A stretch of 64,000 bases of DNA from Xestospongia muta (Eukaryota; Porifera; Demospongiae; Haplosclerida; Petrosiidae), in NCBI GenBank assembly GCA_963693285.1, contig OY848918.1, positions 16,118,263-16,182,262 of the forward strand. The letters are read 5' to 3'. Each line of letters starts with the position of its first letter. Position 1 is the first letter of the stretch. The notes under the pieces are model-generated. The model was not told the origin of the DNA. It saw only the letters and a list, made by a program, of their open reading frames with translations, and made no database searches. This document shows, piece after piece, positions 1 to 11,154 of the stretch. Both the position numbers and the translations under genes were made by a program.

Positions 1-292
1 CTACTATCATTACATTGTATGATATTATGAAGTCATCAAGACAATAAATTATCAAATTTAATAATTTCCGTGGGCGTGATATACACGGCTTGGCTTGTAC
101 TTATCTAAGGCAATGATTTAAATTTTATCCAAGTAATTACTAAAGCTAAAAAATGGCAGTCACAAATCACTGGACTGGATTAAATGACTGCACTGAGAAA
201 CTTGTATATATATCGTAATTATAATAGGAACATAATATTAAACTATAATATTATCAAAAAAGGTGACGAGGATTACAACAATTACTTTTTTA
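1..292. other. AT-rich flank, no gene seen
   Basis: No coding exon, RNA gene or repeat end was recognised here. A 70-residue open frame from 184 has no family resemblance and low-complexity composition, so it is not annotated. Confidence 0.5.
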
Positions 293-2442
293 CTCAATAT
301 GATATCCAGAAAGGCATATTAGCAAACAATTTTGTAAGTAATGTTCTGTTTTATTTATTATCATTAATTAATTGTCATTCAAATGATTTTGAATAACATT
401 AGCAGTAGTTTCATGATTTACAATAATTTTATATTTTTTGGAAATGACTAACAATCAAAATTATTTCCATCATAAAAGCCTACTTCATTCTGTCAATATA
501 AATATGATGGTCTACTTTGTTGCTGTTATGAGTGTAGATATAACAAAAGACCTTTAAAGTTATACAAGAGAGAAATAGACAAAACATTGACACTGACTAG
601 TTAGTGCTAGTGTTGTAGACATATTAGTGTTGATCATTCTATAGGTAAAAATGAGCCTACCCTCACATAAAAATGAATATCTAGTGCATATAATATAAGT
701 CATAGGCTACTTCTTTGACATAAAATGTATACTGACATGGTTTGAGTTTTCTTCTTTACTTATGATTGCATATATCTATTGACTCTTGAATGATTGAATT
801 ATTAATAGTAAATGGCATTGGATATTCTCTCAGAGATTATTCAGAAGTTCACAATTTGAGTAGGCAGCTGTACATGAATTGACAGTGTCCTTATAAAGTT
901 CGCAAAAGCTCTAGGATCTTTTTCCAGGAAACAATGGTTCAAAGTACTAAGATTGCCATAAATTAACTGGCCATTACTTATAATATATACCTTACACTAT
1001 AAAATACTTATCAATTAACTACACTGACATATGTATTCAAACAAAAGCTGTATGATTACATGTCACAAAAAATTGGAGGGGTAGGAGTATGAAGTGCCCA
1101 AGCTAATACTTGAAATGTCCACTTGTTCCCATATTAGTCACATTACTATATTTAGATATCCACACTACAGACAACTGTATATATTCCACAATGGATTAAA
1201 CACTGGTTTTTTAGGTTAATGATGCAGTTAAACATTAAACTTTGTTAAAAAGTCAGCCCAAAGATACATTATTGGCCAACATTTTATTAATGAAAACATT
1301 GTAAAGGACTACAACAATTACTTTTTCACTTTGCCAGACTGTGTAACTATTGTTAGCTTAATTTAATCCCAAATTCTCACTGTCATAAATTCCTTGCTAC
1401 GCACACCTTCATATTTAATATGCATTTGAACTATGTATATGATGCACACGCCCACACACATAATGAAGGTTTGTATATTTATTAAATTTGAAAGTATGGA
1501 TGAACTCTTTTCAATCCATTTCACTATCAGATTTATATTATTATAGTTTAATTTTTTGTATATAGTTTGTTATTTTGTATCAGCTTATGTAAAGTGTCAA
1601 TTAATTATAACCAAGGAGTTTGAGATTATCACATACTTAAGCAAGACTGTTTTTCAATTGTAACTGTAATCATCTTTACAAAAAATATGTAAATCAAGGA
1701 CTAATTTTAGTATTTAATAACATGAAGAAAAGAAACATTGCTTTTTCTGTCATTATCAAACACGGTTCAATATGCTATAGTAATATACCAATTACTAGAT
1801 ACAATATATGACACCTTGTAAAGAGGAGGTATTGCATCATAATTTTATTTACATGATAACATTATATGTGATGAATTAAGTAAATTTAGATAGTACTGAC
1901 TTTATCAAGTACATCCATATTAGCTCCACTGTTGATCAAAAGTGTAGCAACTTTAGTCTTTCCATTACGTACGACATCATGTAAAGGAGTTCTCTTGTTC
2001 TAACAGATATAGACAAGACTGTACTGTACACTATGACAAAATGTTGGCTATTAGTAATGTATCACAGAATAACTGCTAAGTACTGTTATGTGGGTTTAGT
2101 ATGATACATGTTTTATGCAACCAGTTTGTTTTTATGATACAATTTCATACTCTATAAATGGATAATAAAGCTATTACTTCTCATGTTGATATAACATGGC
2201 AGGCAGGATAGAACATGAATAGTAGAAAATGTAAATTAACACAAAATCGATTACAATATCCAGTTATTAATTTTTTACAGTATAATGGTATAATAGGAAC
2301 TTAAAGACATTTTACACAAGACTTTAATAAATCTGTACTAAAATTTTTATAATATTTTGTTATTATTTGAGTAATGTTCAGGAATATACAGTACTCAAAA
2401 CAAGAATGAATCACTGAGTGACATAAGAAAGCCAAATAACAC
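293..2442. repeat. Tandem duplication unit 1 of 3 (gene D region)
   Basis: This stretch aligns almost throughout with 2443-5366; both start at a shared ACTCAATATGATATCCAG-like sequence. It carries one 99-nt ankyrin exon on the minus strand at 1901-1999. It lacks about 640 bp that unit 2 has at 3487-4125. The unit boundary lies in noncoding sequence, so the duplication added a whole exon with its intron flanks. Confidence 0.85.
1901..1999 (-). CDS. Gene D: ankyrin-repeat exon (99 nt)
   Basis: On the minus strand an acceptor (CTGTTAG) precedes a 99-nt open segment, which is followed by a GTCAGT donor. It encodes one 33-residue ankyrin repeat starting NKRTPLHDVV and ending GANMDVLDK, with the canonical TPLH turn and LL..G core. 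Both ends are in phase 0, as in the ankyrin exons of gene A. It is the most downstream exon of gene D in the window; the remainder, presumably Roc-COR and Death, would lie to the left. The assignment to a gene separate from gene A rests on its position beyond gene A's stop codon at 10203. Confidence 0.8.
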
Positions 2443-3486
2443 TCAATATGATATCCAGACAAGGCATATTAAGCAAACAATTTTGTAAGTGATGTTCTGT
2501 TTTATTTAACATCATTAATTAATTATCATTCAAATGATTTTGAATGACACTAGCAGTAGTTTCATGATTCACAATAATTTGGTAATTTTTTGAAATGACT
2601 AACTATGAAAATTATTTCCATCATAAAAGCCTACTTCATTCTGTCAATATAAATCTAATGGTCTACCTTGTTAGTGTTATGAGTGTAGATAAAACAAAAG
2701 ACCTTTAAAGTTATACAAGAGAGAAATAGACAAAACATTGACACTGACTAGTTAATGCTAGGGTTGTAGACATATTAGTGTTGATCATTCTATAAGTAGT
2801 GATGAGCCTACCCTCACATAAAAATGAACATCTAGTGCATATAATATAAATCATTGCCTTTACAGGCTAGTTCTTTGACATAAAATGTAACAATAAAATG
2901 AAATGTATACTGACATGGTTTGAGTTTTCTCCTTTACTTATGATTGCATATATCTATTGACTCTTGAATGATTGAATTATTAATAGTAAGTGGCATTGGA
3001 TGTTCTCTCAGATATTATTCAGAAGTTCACAATTTGAGTAGGCAGCTGTACCTGAATTGACCGTGTTCTTATAAAATTAGCAAAAGCTCTATTGATCTTT
3101 TTCCAGGAAACAATGTTTCAAAGCACTAAGATTGCCATAATTTAACTGGTCATTACTTATAATATATACCTTACACTATAAAATACTTATAAATTAATTA
3201 CACTGATATATCTATTCAAACAAAAGCTGTATGATTACATGTCACAAAAATTGGAGGGGTAGTAGTATGAAGTGCCCAAGCAAATACTTGAAATGTCTAC
3301 TTGTTCCCACATTAGTCACATTACTATATTTAGATATCCATACTACAGACAACTGTATATATTCCACAACAGATTAAACACTGGTTCTTTAAGTTAATGA
3401 TGCAGTTAAACATTAAACTTTATTAAAAAGTCAGCCCAAAGATACATTATTGGCCAACATCTTATTAATGAAAACATTGTAAAGGA

Positions 3487-4125
3487 CTATGACATCCCTA
3501 GTGTTTGTTAAAGTGCTTCCTGGTGAGTACGAGCTAGTGTTTTCGTTTTCATTCTGAGCAGACTTTATCATTTATTAACGCTGATCACCAGCAAACTCTG
3601 TTAGAGGTTCTCCATGCTTCTATTTTCTGTGATGTAATTTGTATTGCTATTGTAGCATTGTTATCTAGTGAAAATTGCTTCTTATGCTCTTCGTGAAAGA
3701 GGTTGTGATTGTCCATATTCAAAAGACTAAGTTGTCCCAATAGCATTATCAAAAAAGACAATAGGGACTGCAGGTTCCTCCAAATAGAAGTGGATCATCT
3801 CAGTCACAATTGTAATATTGATACTTTTGGTGGTCATTAATCGCGAGACTGACAACATGTCAATCGACTAAAACTTAGCCACGCCTTTTTACGCAACACC
3901 CACAAAAAATAAAATAGCTTTGTTGTATTTAATTATGCAGTTTGTGGAATAAAAATGTGTTTTTTTTATTTTTACATTACACCAAACATTATAGAAGCAT
4001 TGTGACTAGTACTAATAGAAAAAGCATTTCTGATGGAATCTCTAGGGTAATTTAATGTGTCAAACTAATCTTAATCAAAACAATTTGGTTATAAGCATTT
4101 TCACAATGGCTTTTATAAGCTTGAT
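3487..4125. other. Segment of about 640 bp present only in tandem unit 2
   Basis: Unit 1 passes directly from AAAGGACTA to TTACTTTTTCACTTTGCC at about 1305-1340. In unit 2 the same flanks are separated by this segment. I found no terminal inverted repeats, target duplication or coding similarity, so an insertion in unit 2 and a deletion from unit 1 are equally possible. Confidence 0.6.
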
Positions 4126-4256
4126 AACCATTACTTTTTCACTTTGCCAGACTGTGTAAGTATTGTATCCTTAAGTTCAATTGAAAGTTCTCACTGTTAT
4201 AAATTCCTTGCTATCCACACCTTCATTATTTAATATACACTTGAACTATGTATATG

Positions 4257-4259
<3 letters not shown>

Positions 4260-4309
<50 letters not shown>
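4260..4309. repeat. (CA)n microsatellite
   Basis: About 25 perfect CA dinucleotides. The matching position in tandem unit 1 (about 1445-1460) holds only a short, interrupted CA run, so the array expanded after the duplication or contracted in unit 1. Confidence 0.95.
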
Positions 4310-4311
<2 letters not shown>

Positions 4312-4787
4312 GAACGTTTGTATATTTGTTAAATTTGAAAGTATGAATGAAGTCCTTTCAATCCATGTCATTATCAGATTTATATGTAGATGTAGTTTAT
4401 TTTTTGTATATAATTTGTTTCTTTGTATCAGCTTATGTAAAGTGTCAATTAATTATTACCAAGGAGTTTGAGATCATCACATACTTAAACAAGACTGTTT
4501 TTCAATTGGAACTGCAATTCTTCTTTACCAAAAATATGCAAGTCAAGGACTAATTTAGTATTTAATAACATGGAGAAAAGAAACTTTGCCTTCTCTATCG
4601 TAACAAACACTGTTCAATATGTTATAGTAATATACCAATCACTAGATACAATGTATGTTATACACACAAGAGTATTATTATTGTATATACAAGTATGACA
4701 CTTTGTAAAGAGGAGGTATTACAACATGATTATATTTACATGATAACATTATATGTGATGCATTAAGTAAATTTACATGTTACTAAC

Positions 4788-4886
4788 TATATCAACTACA
4801 TCCATATTAGCTCCACTGTTGATCAAAAGACTAGCAACTTCAGTGTTTACATTATGTACAGCATCATGCAAAGGAGTTCTCTTGTC
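4788..4886 (-). CDS. Gene D: ankyrin-repeat exon (99 nt)
   Basis: Minus-strand exon with acceptor TCTGTTAG and donor GTTAGT, phase 0 at both ends, encoding one 33-residue ankyrin repeat (starts DKRTPLHDAV, ends GANMDVVDI). It is paralogous to 1901-1999. Of 12 base differences between the two exons, I count 11 that change the residue and one that is silent. Upstream exons of gene D, including its start codon, should lie between here and about 10 kb but were not found. Confidence 0.8.
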
Positions 4887-5366
4887 CTAACAGATATAGA
4901 CAACAATACAAAGTAATACATATACATAGACTGCACTGGTACACTATGACAAGATGTTGGCTATTAATAATGTATCACAGAATAACTGCTAAGTACTGTT
5001 ATTGGGGCTTAGCATGATACATGTCTTATGCAACCAGTTTGTTTTTATGATACAATTTTATACACTATAACTGGATAATAAAGCTATCACTTCTCATGTT
5101 GATATAACATGGCAGACATGATAGAACATGAATAGTAGAAAATGTAAATTAACACAAAGTCGATAACAATATCCAGTTATTAATTTTTTACAGTATAAAC
5201 ATGTTATGATGGTATAATAGGAACTTAAAGACATGTTGCACAAGACTTTAATAAACCTATACTAAAATTTTATAATATATTTGTTATTATTTGAGTAATG
5301 TTCAGGAATATACAGTACTCAAAATAACAATGAATCATTGAGTGAGATAAGAAAGCCAAATAACAC

Positions 5367-6070
5367 ACAATATAATATCCAGACAAGGCATGTTAAGCAA
5401 ACAATTTTGTAAGTGATGTTCTGTTTTATTTAACATCATTAATTAATTGTCATTCAAATGATTTTGAATGACATTAGCAGTAGTTTCATGATTCACAATA
5501 ATTTGGTAATTTTTTGAAATGACTAACAATCAAAATCATTTCCATCATAAAAGCCTACTTCATTCTGTCAATATAAATATGATGGTCTACTTTGTTGCTG
5601 TTATGAGTGTAGATAAAACAAAAGACCTTTAAAGTTATACAAGAGAGAAATAGACAAAACATTGACACTGACTAGTTAGTGCTAGGGTTGTAGACATATT
5701 AGTGTTGATCATTTTATAGGTAGAGATGAGCCTACCCTCACATAAAAATAAACATCTAGTGCATATAATATAAGTCATTGCCTTTACAGGCTACTTCATT
5801 GACATAAAATGTAACAATAAAATGAAATGTATACTGACATGGTTTGAGTTTTCTTCTTTACTTATGATTGTATATATCTATTGACTCTTGAATGATTGAA
5901 TTATTAATAGTAAGTGGCATTAAATATTCTCTCAGAGATTATTCAGAAGTTCACAATTTGAGTAGGCAGCTGTATCTGAATTGACAATGTCCTTATAAAA
6001 TTTGGAAAAGCTCTATTGATCATTTTCCAGGAAACAATTTTTCAAAGTACTAAGATTGCCATAAATTAAC
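5367..6070. repeat. Tandem duplication unit 3 of 3, truncated
   Basis: Third copy of the left-hand unit. It matches the first 700 bp or so of units 1 and 2 and then switches, near 6070, to unrelated sequence that resembles 44270-44470. It ends before the position where an ankyrin exon would lie. Confidence 0.8.
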
Positions 6071-6690
6071 AGTCATAATAGTTTCCTATCAAAACTCACA
6101 TTGATGTCTACAAATATCATACAGATAGAACTCAGAGGGTGCAAACATTTCCTTACTTAAATGATAGTAGTCAATTGCTAAAACATTCATTACAATTAGC
6201 TACATTGTCACCTAATGAATTTATTAAAATTATTAATTAATTAAAAAATCAAGTCATCAAGCTTCGTTGCACTATGTACGTATCCACAAATGTTATATTA
6301 TTCTCTTCATCATTTATCTATTAGGTCCAGTTTAAAGTTAACTAAAGATATAATTGTAGACATAATGAAGTACTCAATGTGACATTATGTGTAATGTACT
6401 TTTCAATTAGTGATCAATACATACTTAAGTTATGATAAACTGGACCTTTAAGATCAATTTAAATATATAAGAACCTTCATGTACTTACAATACAATTATA
6501 TAGTTACATGTTCATGAGATAAAATAGTAATATAACAAAGTACATATATTACATGTAACATAAATTATAATGACTAGTGTTCGTATTGATGTCATATAAG
6601 ATTGATGTCCTTGATAATTATAAAATTCATCTATACCTTCAGGCTTGCAATTTGCCATTTCTACTATGAGATAGGATCCCATGAACTCTG
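6070..6690 (+). repeat. Dispersed repeat, probably LINE-associated
   Basis: Two blocks here match the region just 5' of a reverse transcriptase fragment elsewhere: 6075-6300 resembles 44270-44470, and 6316-6690 resembles 45590-45930. The second block is repeated again from 59192. Orientation is the same as that of the reverse transcriptase remnants, so this is probably untranslated or ORF1-region LINE sequence. Confidence 0.55.
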
Positions 6691-7168
6691 GGATGTTAAT
6701 GCTTATTAACTTTTCTTGATATGGAAAGTTGGCTCATCTCAAGGGGAATAAGACAGTTGATGATATATAGTGTGTTGTCTTTGTGCTATGACAACTTGAA
6801 GGTCTTTGAATTAGACTAGATATTATTCATAGTAGTTAGTTCATTGACATTATTAGTGACAGCTATATGCAATGGAATTTCCATTACCTTCACTCAATAT
6901 CTATGATATTAATCTTTTCATTGTTATTGATGTGTCTGTAACAGTAAAAACAATGATTTCTCAATTATTATAATTTAATAACTTTTCAATAAAATATCTG
7001 CAGTTAATTATAAACTCCTACTACACCACAAATGTATTTCTTTTGTATATACAACTGACAATAAATAAAAAGACTCTAGTTATAATAATTTCATTTGAAA
7101 TTAGAATATGTAATATAATTATTGACACAAATATTACCAGCTGAAAAACATATTATAGTTTCTTTATG

Positions 7169-7169
<1 letters not shown>

Positions 7170-7213
<44 letters not shown>
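7170..7213. repeat. (TA)n microsatellite
   Basis: A run of TA dinucleotides inside the segmental duplication; the paired run at 60027-60048 is about half as long. Confidence 0.9.
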
Positions 7214-7215
<2 letters not shown>

Positions 7216-7588
7216 AGATAAGGCTAAGTCTTAATCAAACTGCAAGTGTCTCTATAATACAATAATTCTAATTATGAGTTATTTTATGACTCGAAAAAAT
7301 TATAATAAAATATTTATAGTAACTGTTAATTCTATATGTATATATCTAAACATTTATTCCAGTAGATAATTATTTGCAAATAGCTACACAGCACTAGCTT
7401 TAAAATACATCAGATAAATATTTGTCTATCTATAATTTTTGATGGAGCATTTAGCTTGACTTGTGGTAGTTTATTGTAATTTTAAGAAATTAATGGACTT
7501 TTCTTCCAAAGAGACCAACTACAACAGCTCTGATTTCTATTCTATACAATTATAAAAACCTTTTGGACTCAAATCTTTAATTTGCAAT

Positions 7589-7800
7589 GTATTCTTTGAC
7601 CTAAAGAAAGCTTGCAACAGCACACCACATCCAACTTTACAGCTCCAATTTGAAAGCATGGGCCTTGATTTGTTACTATTTTATTTATCTGGTCATGCAC
7701 AATATATAGTCACTAATGGTGTTTGTTCAAAAACTACCAGTCTCTTCAGGAGTACCTCAATGGTCAGTATTAGATTCCTTATTTATTATTTCTAATTTAC
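7589..7800 (+). pseudogene. Decayed LINE reverse transcriptase fragment
   Basis: Plus-strand translation gives VFFDLKKACNSTPHPTL, then YLSGHAQYIVTNGVCSKTT and, after a frame change, SGVPQWSVLDSLF. These correspond to the non-LTR reverse transcriptase pattern FDLKKAFDSVPH, then SGVPQGSVLGPLLF. Mutated key residues and frame breaks show it is dead. It predates the segmental duplication because the same fragment, with the same lesions, is at 60424-60640. Confidence 0.7.
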
Positions 7801-9799
7801 ATAAATAGTATTAATATTCATCCCTTCTCTTCTGAAAGCATAATCCATCTTCATACTTATTACAAACAAAAGAATTGTTAATGCCAATAGATATATCTGA
7901 TATAGTGTATAAGCTAATTTAAGAGGCATATACAAAGAAGGTAAAGGTTTAAAATGCAAACTATAGTTCAGAAAAGACAAGGAATAAAGAAAAGACAAGT
8001 AATAGAAATTATGATGTTACACACCTTTACACAAGTCAAAAATTATATATGACAAAGAAGGAATGTTTAAATTAAATAAAAATAGCATATATAATAAAAT
8101 GATTTAGTTGGTTGTATTAATAATAACTAAATGATAATCTGTTTGGATAAACATAATGATCATACATAAGGGAGCTAATGAGTATATCAAATGTAATAGA
8201 AACTTTAAAATAATATATTTAATGTTGGAAAAAATGGTTCTTATAAAAGTGTACAGTGAACACTTCATGCACCTGTGTTTGTAAGTCATTACTAACTACC
8301 AGCATCAATAAAGATTTCTTTTAAAGCTGTTGGGTTGTGATTATTGACAAACAATACTAGCATAGTTTCTCATGTATAGAAAGACTTAGAATTTTTTGCC
8401 AAAGTTAAAAGAAATTTGATGATAGTCTACTGTATAATTATTCGTTTATTGGATTTATTAACTGAACCTGTTTTTTGTAGTTTTAATGGTTAGTGGTTAT
8501 GTTCACAGGTACTTGTGACACTTATGCAATAATGTAAATATTACCATATAGTCATCATTGGTTCTGTTGTATAAACAAAACAATATAACAAGTCTATTAA
8601 TTAATGGTATATTAACTGTATGGACATACAGCTAACAGTTTACCATAGGTGCTATCAAAAATCAAAACAGCAGTTATTACAGCAAATTCTTAACGTAAGT
8701 TAGCAGATCTTTTCCTCTATGTATCAAAAATAGCCTTACTATTACTACAACTATGAAACATATTATATACATCTGTACCAGCAAAAAATCAAGAAGAATT
8801 TTCACTAATTGTCTACAATAACTATCTTGTTCTATTCAACAACGTACCTTACTATTTGTATAACTATAGACAGATTGAAGGATTTAATAGATTGTTTCAT
8901 AAATTGAATAATTGAAATGAGTACAGAAACAGATAAAGATATTGAACAGTTGATAAATATCATAAATTGATGAAGATAATGGAAATGATTTTGATAGTTT
9001 AAACAATCAGGCATTGAATAGATTAATCAATCAATAGATGTGATATGTTAATAATTGATTAATTAATGAATTCTAACTGTATTAATTGCTTTATGGTGCA
9101 TGTTACAGATATGCTTATATTTGTGTTTGCAGGCAATGTAATGTTCAAAAATAAGGTTAATATAATTAGGAAGTTATGTATTCATTCATGTAGATTAGTG
9201 ACTTTTATTAGTAGTAATATATATAGCCAGGATTGTACATTGCTGTGATAGTAATATCATAGTTCTAACTGACCCTGTAAACGTTTCTTGACCTTTAATA
9301 TACACGAAGAGTTGTGGATATACAATTTATTGATAAGAAGATAAAATGAGAAGTAAAAAATATTCATTAATCCATTCATCACATCAAATATAAAGGTGCA
9401 ACTGATCAAAAATTGAATGTAAAAGACCAAACGCTAATAACTTTAATAAAGTGTTATTCATGTGCAATTTGTATAATTCTAAGAGTGACACTAAAATAAC
9501 AGAGAAATAATTGATAACAAAAATCTAATTATACAAAAATACTAGAGTAAATATGGAAAATGTAAATGTGTAATATTCAAAAATGACAAAAGTAGTGGAT
9601 AACAGAAAATGTCATTTTAAAAATAAAAAAATAGTGGATAATATAGATGTATTTATGAAAAGGTTAGACAAAAATAAATTCAAAAAAAAATAAAAAGTTG
9701 AACTTCAGAACAATCGTAGTGAACCTCTTCACTTCACACTTCGTTTATAATCAACGTGGCCTTTCCAATTAAATGATATTAAAAGTAACTTATTAATTA
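7800..9799. other. Intergenic region between genes A and D
   Basis: No convincing exon was found. Several minus-strand open frames of 60-70 residues (7792-7998, 8104-8289, 8832-9014) are AT-rich and not preserved as reading frames in a selective way in the right-hand copy. The promoter and first exon of gene D should be in or near this interval but could not be identified. Confidence 0.5.
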
Positions 9800-9805
9800 T
9801 TTATT
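9800..9805 (-). terminator. Possible poly(A) signal of gene A
   Basis: AATAAA on the minus strand about 400 nt past the stop codon of gene A. It is preserved in the right-hand duplicate. In DNA this AT-rich such hexamers occur often by chance. Confidence 0.3.
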
Positions 9806-10202
9806 TCATTCAAATTAACTATAAAACAGTACATAAATAAGTAAGAAATAGTTAACATGTTAAAAGAACAATTTCTTAATTAAATTTGATAGTTATTATT
9901 TATATTTTAATCAAAATGTGACAAATTCCAATGTGTATCTATAGAAGTAAAAGAAAATAAAGAAATTGTTAATCAGTGGCTTAATAATGATGATGTCATG
10001 AAACACTGTGACCTTAAAATCAGTTCATACTGAATATAGGTATTGAGATGTATGAAAGAAGAAGTCATGCGTTAGATTATAATTGTTTAGGATTTACAAT
10101 TACGAAATTTTCTTTGATGTATTACGCATTTTAAATTACTGTTGTTTTGTTTACATACTAAAGTTTCTGAACATACCTTTGCATATGTGCTCGTAGCAAC
10201 TA

Positions 10203-10228
10203 TTATGAAGTACTGCTAGGAGGATCAT
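10203..10228 (-). CDS. Gene A exon 14: C-terminal tail and stop
   Basis: Acceptor TTTATAG followed by codons for DDPPSSTS and TAA, in frame with the Death exon. The same mini-exon ends gene C (DDPPSNTS, 62782-62807), which argues for use of the splice site. Confidence 0.75.
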
Positions 10229-11112
10229 CTATAAATATAATAATTATAATAATATGATGGTTAAGACAATCATACCACCATAACAAGCTTGTTGTTTATA
10301 TTGATTAATATCTTTTTTATAGTAGCATGTATATTACTACAGTAAAAAAATAATAACAGACCTGATTCTATGCCAAGAAATTTGCACATTTCATTAGCAA
10401 TTGTTTTCTTTTGTAGAGGACCCTCAACAACACTGATGATATTACCCCATGTTGCTGGAGTAGGCTCGTTGTCCAACCAGCTCTGTAGCATCTTTGACAT
10501 CTTCACCTCATCAGTGAAATTAGAGCAAGACAAGCCATCAATAGTATTAGAGTCAACTCCAAGTAGACCTCCCATCTCTTGCCATTTTGCTGTCACAGAA
10601 GAAAGCATCCTCAACAAAATATATTTCTCTGGTTTGCTAGCTGTAAATGTAGAGAAATTGTAATCACAATTAAACTACATATATACATAAATTAATGACA
10701 GTTTGCTGATGAATACAACATCTAATAACAAGTAGTTATATATATAATGTCACATGTTATCTGTCTGAGCTAATCTATTAATTGTCATCCTAAGACAGTG
10801 TGGTTACAAGACAGCAAGATAGTTGACAAAGATTCATATGGACACACAAAATACTAAAGGTTGATAAGCATGCTAGTTAAAAACTTCATCAAATATTTAG
10901 AAAATTGTCAATGGAGTTGTGCGTATTGCTCTGCAGTCGATACATCAGTTTAATTTCACAAAGTACTTTAATATTAAAACTAATATCCATTGTATATAAC
11001 TATTATAAAAATACAAGTACATATTCCAGTTATATCTTAGCATGTGAATAAATCACCTGTCATGTAAAACTAAAAGGTGATATATTATATTTTTGACAAA
11101 ACATAATGATAG

Positions 11113-11154
<42 letters not shown>

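Larger units (their letters stand above)
2443..5366. repeat. Tandem duplication unit 2 of 3 (gene D region)
   Basis: Second copy of the 293-2442 unit, with its ankyrin exon at 4788-4886, a (CA)n run and an extra segment at 3487-4125. By eye, intronic divergence from unit 1 is roughly one base in ten next to the exon and less elsewhere. Confidence 0.85.

Noticed and set aside
3487..4125. Transposon with terminal inverted repeats
   Set aside because: The ends were compared and show neither inverted repeats nor a target duplication.
4181..4471. 96-residue open frame with a His-Thr run
   Set aside because: It reads through the CA microsatellite; no coding support.
8104..8289. Possible first exon of gene D (ATGACTTACAAACACAG|GTGCAT)
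   Set aside because: The donor is destroyed in the right-hand duplicate and the following intron cannot be joined to a known exon with confidence.
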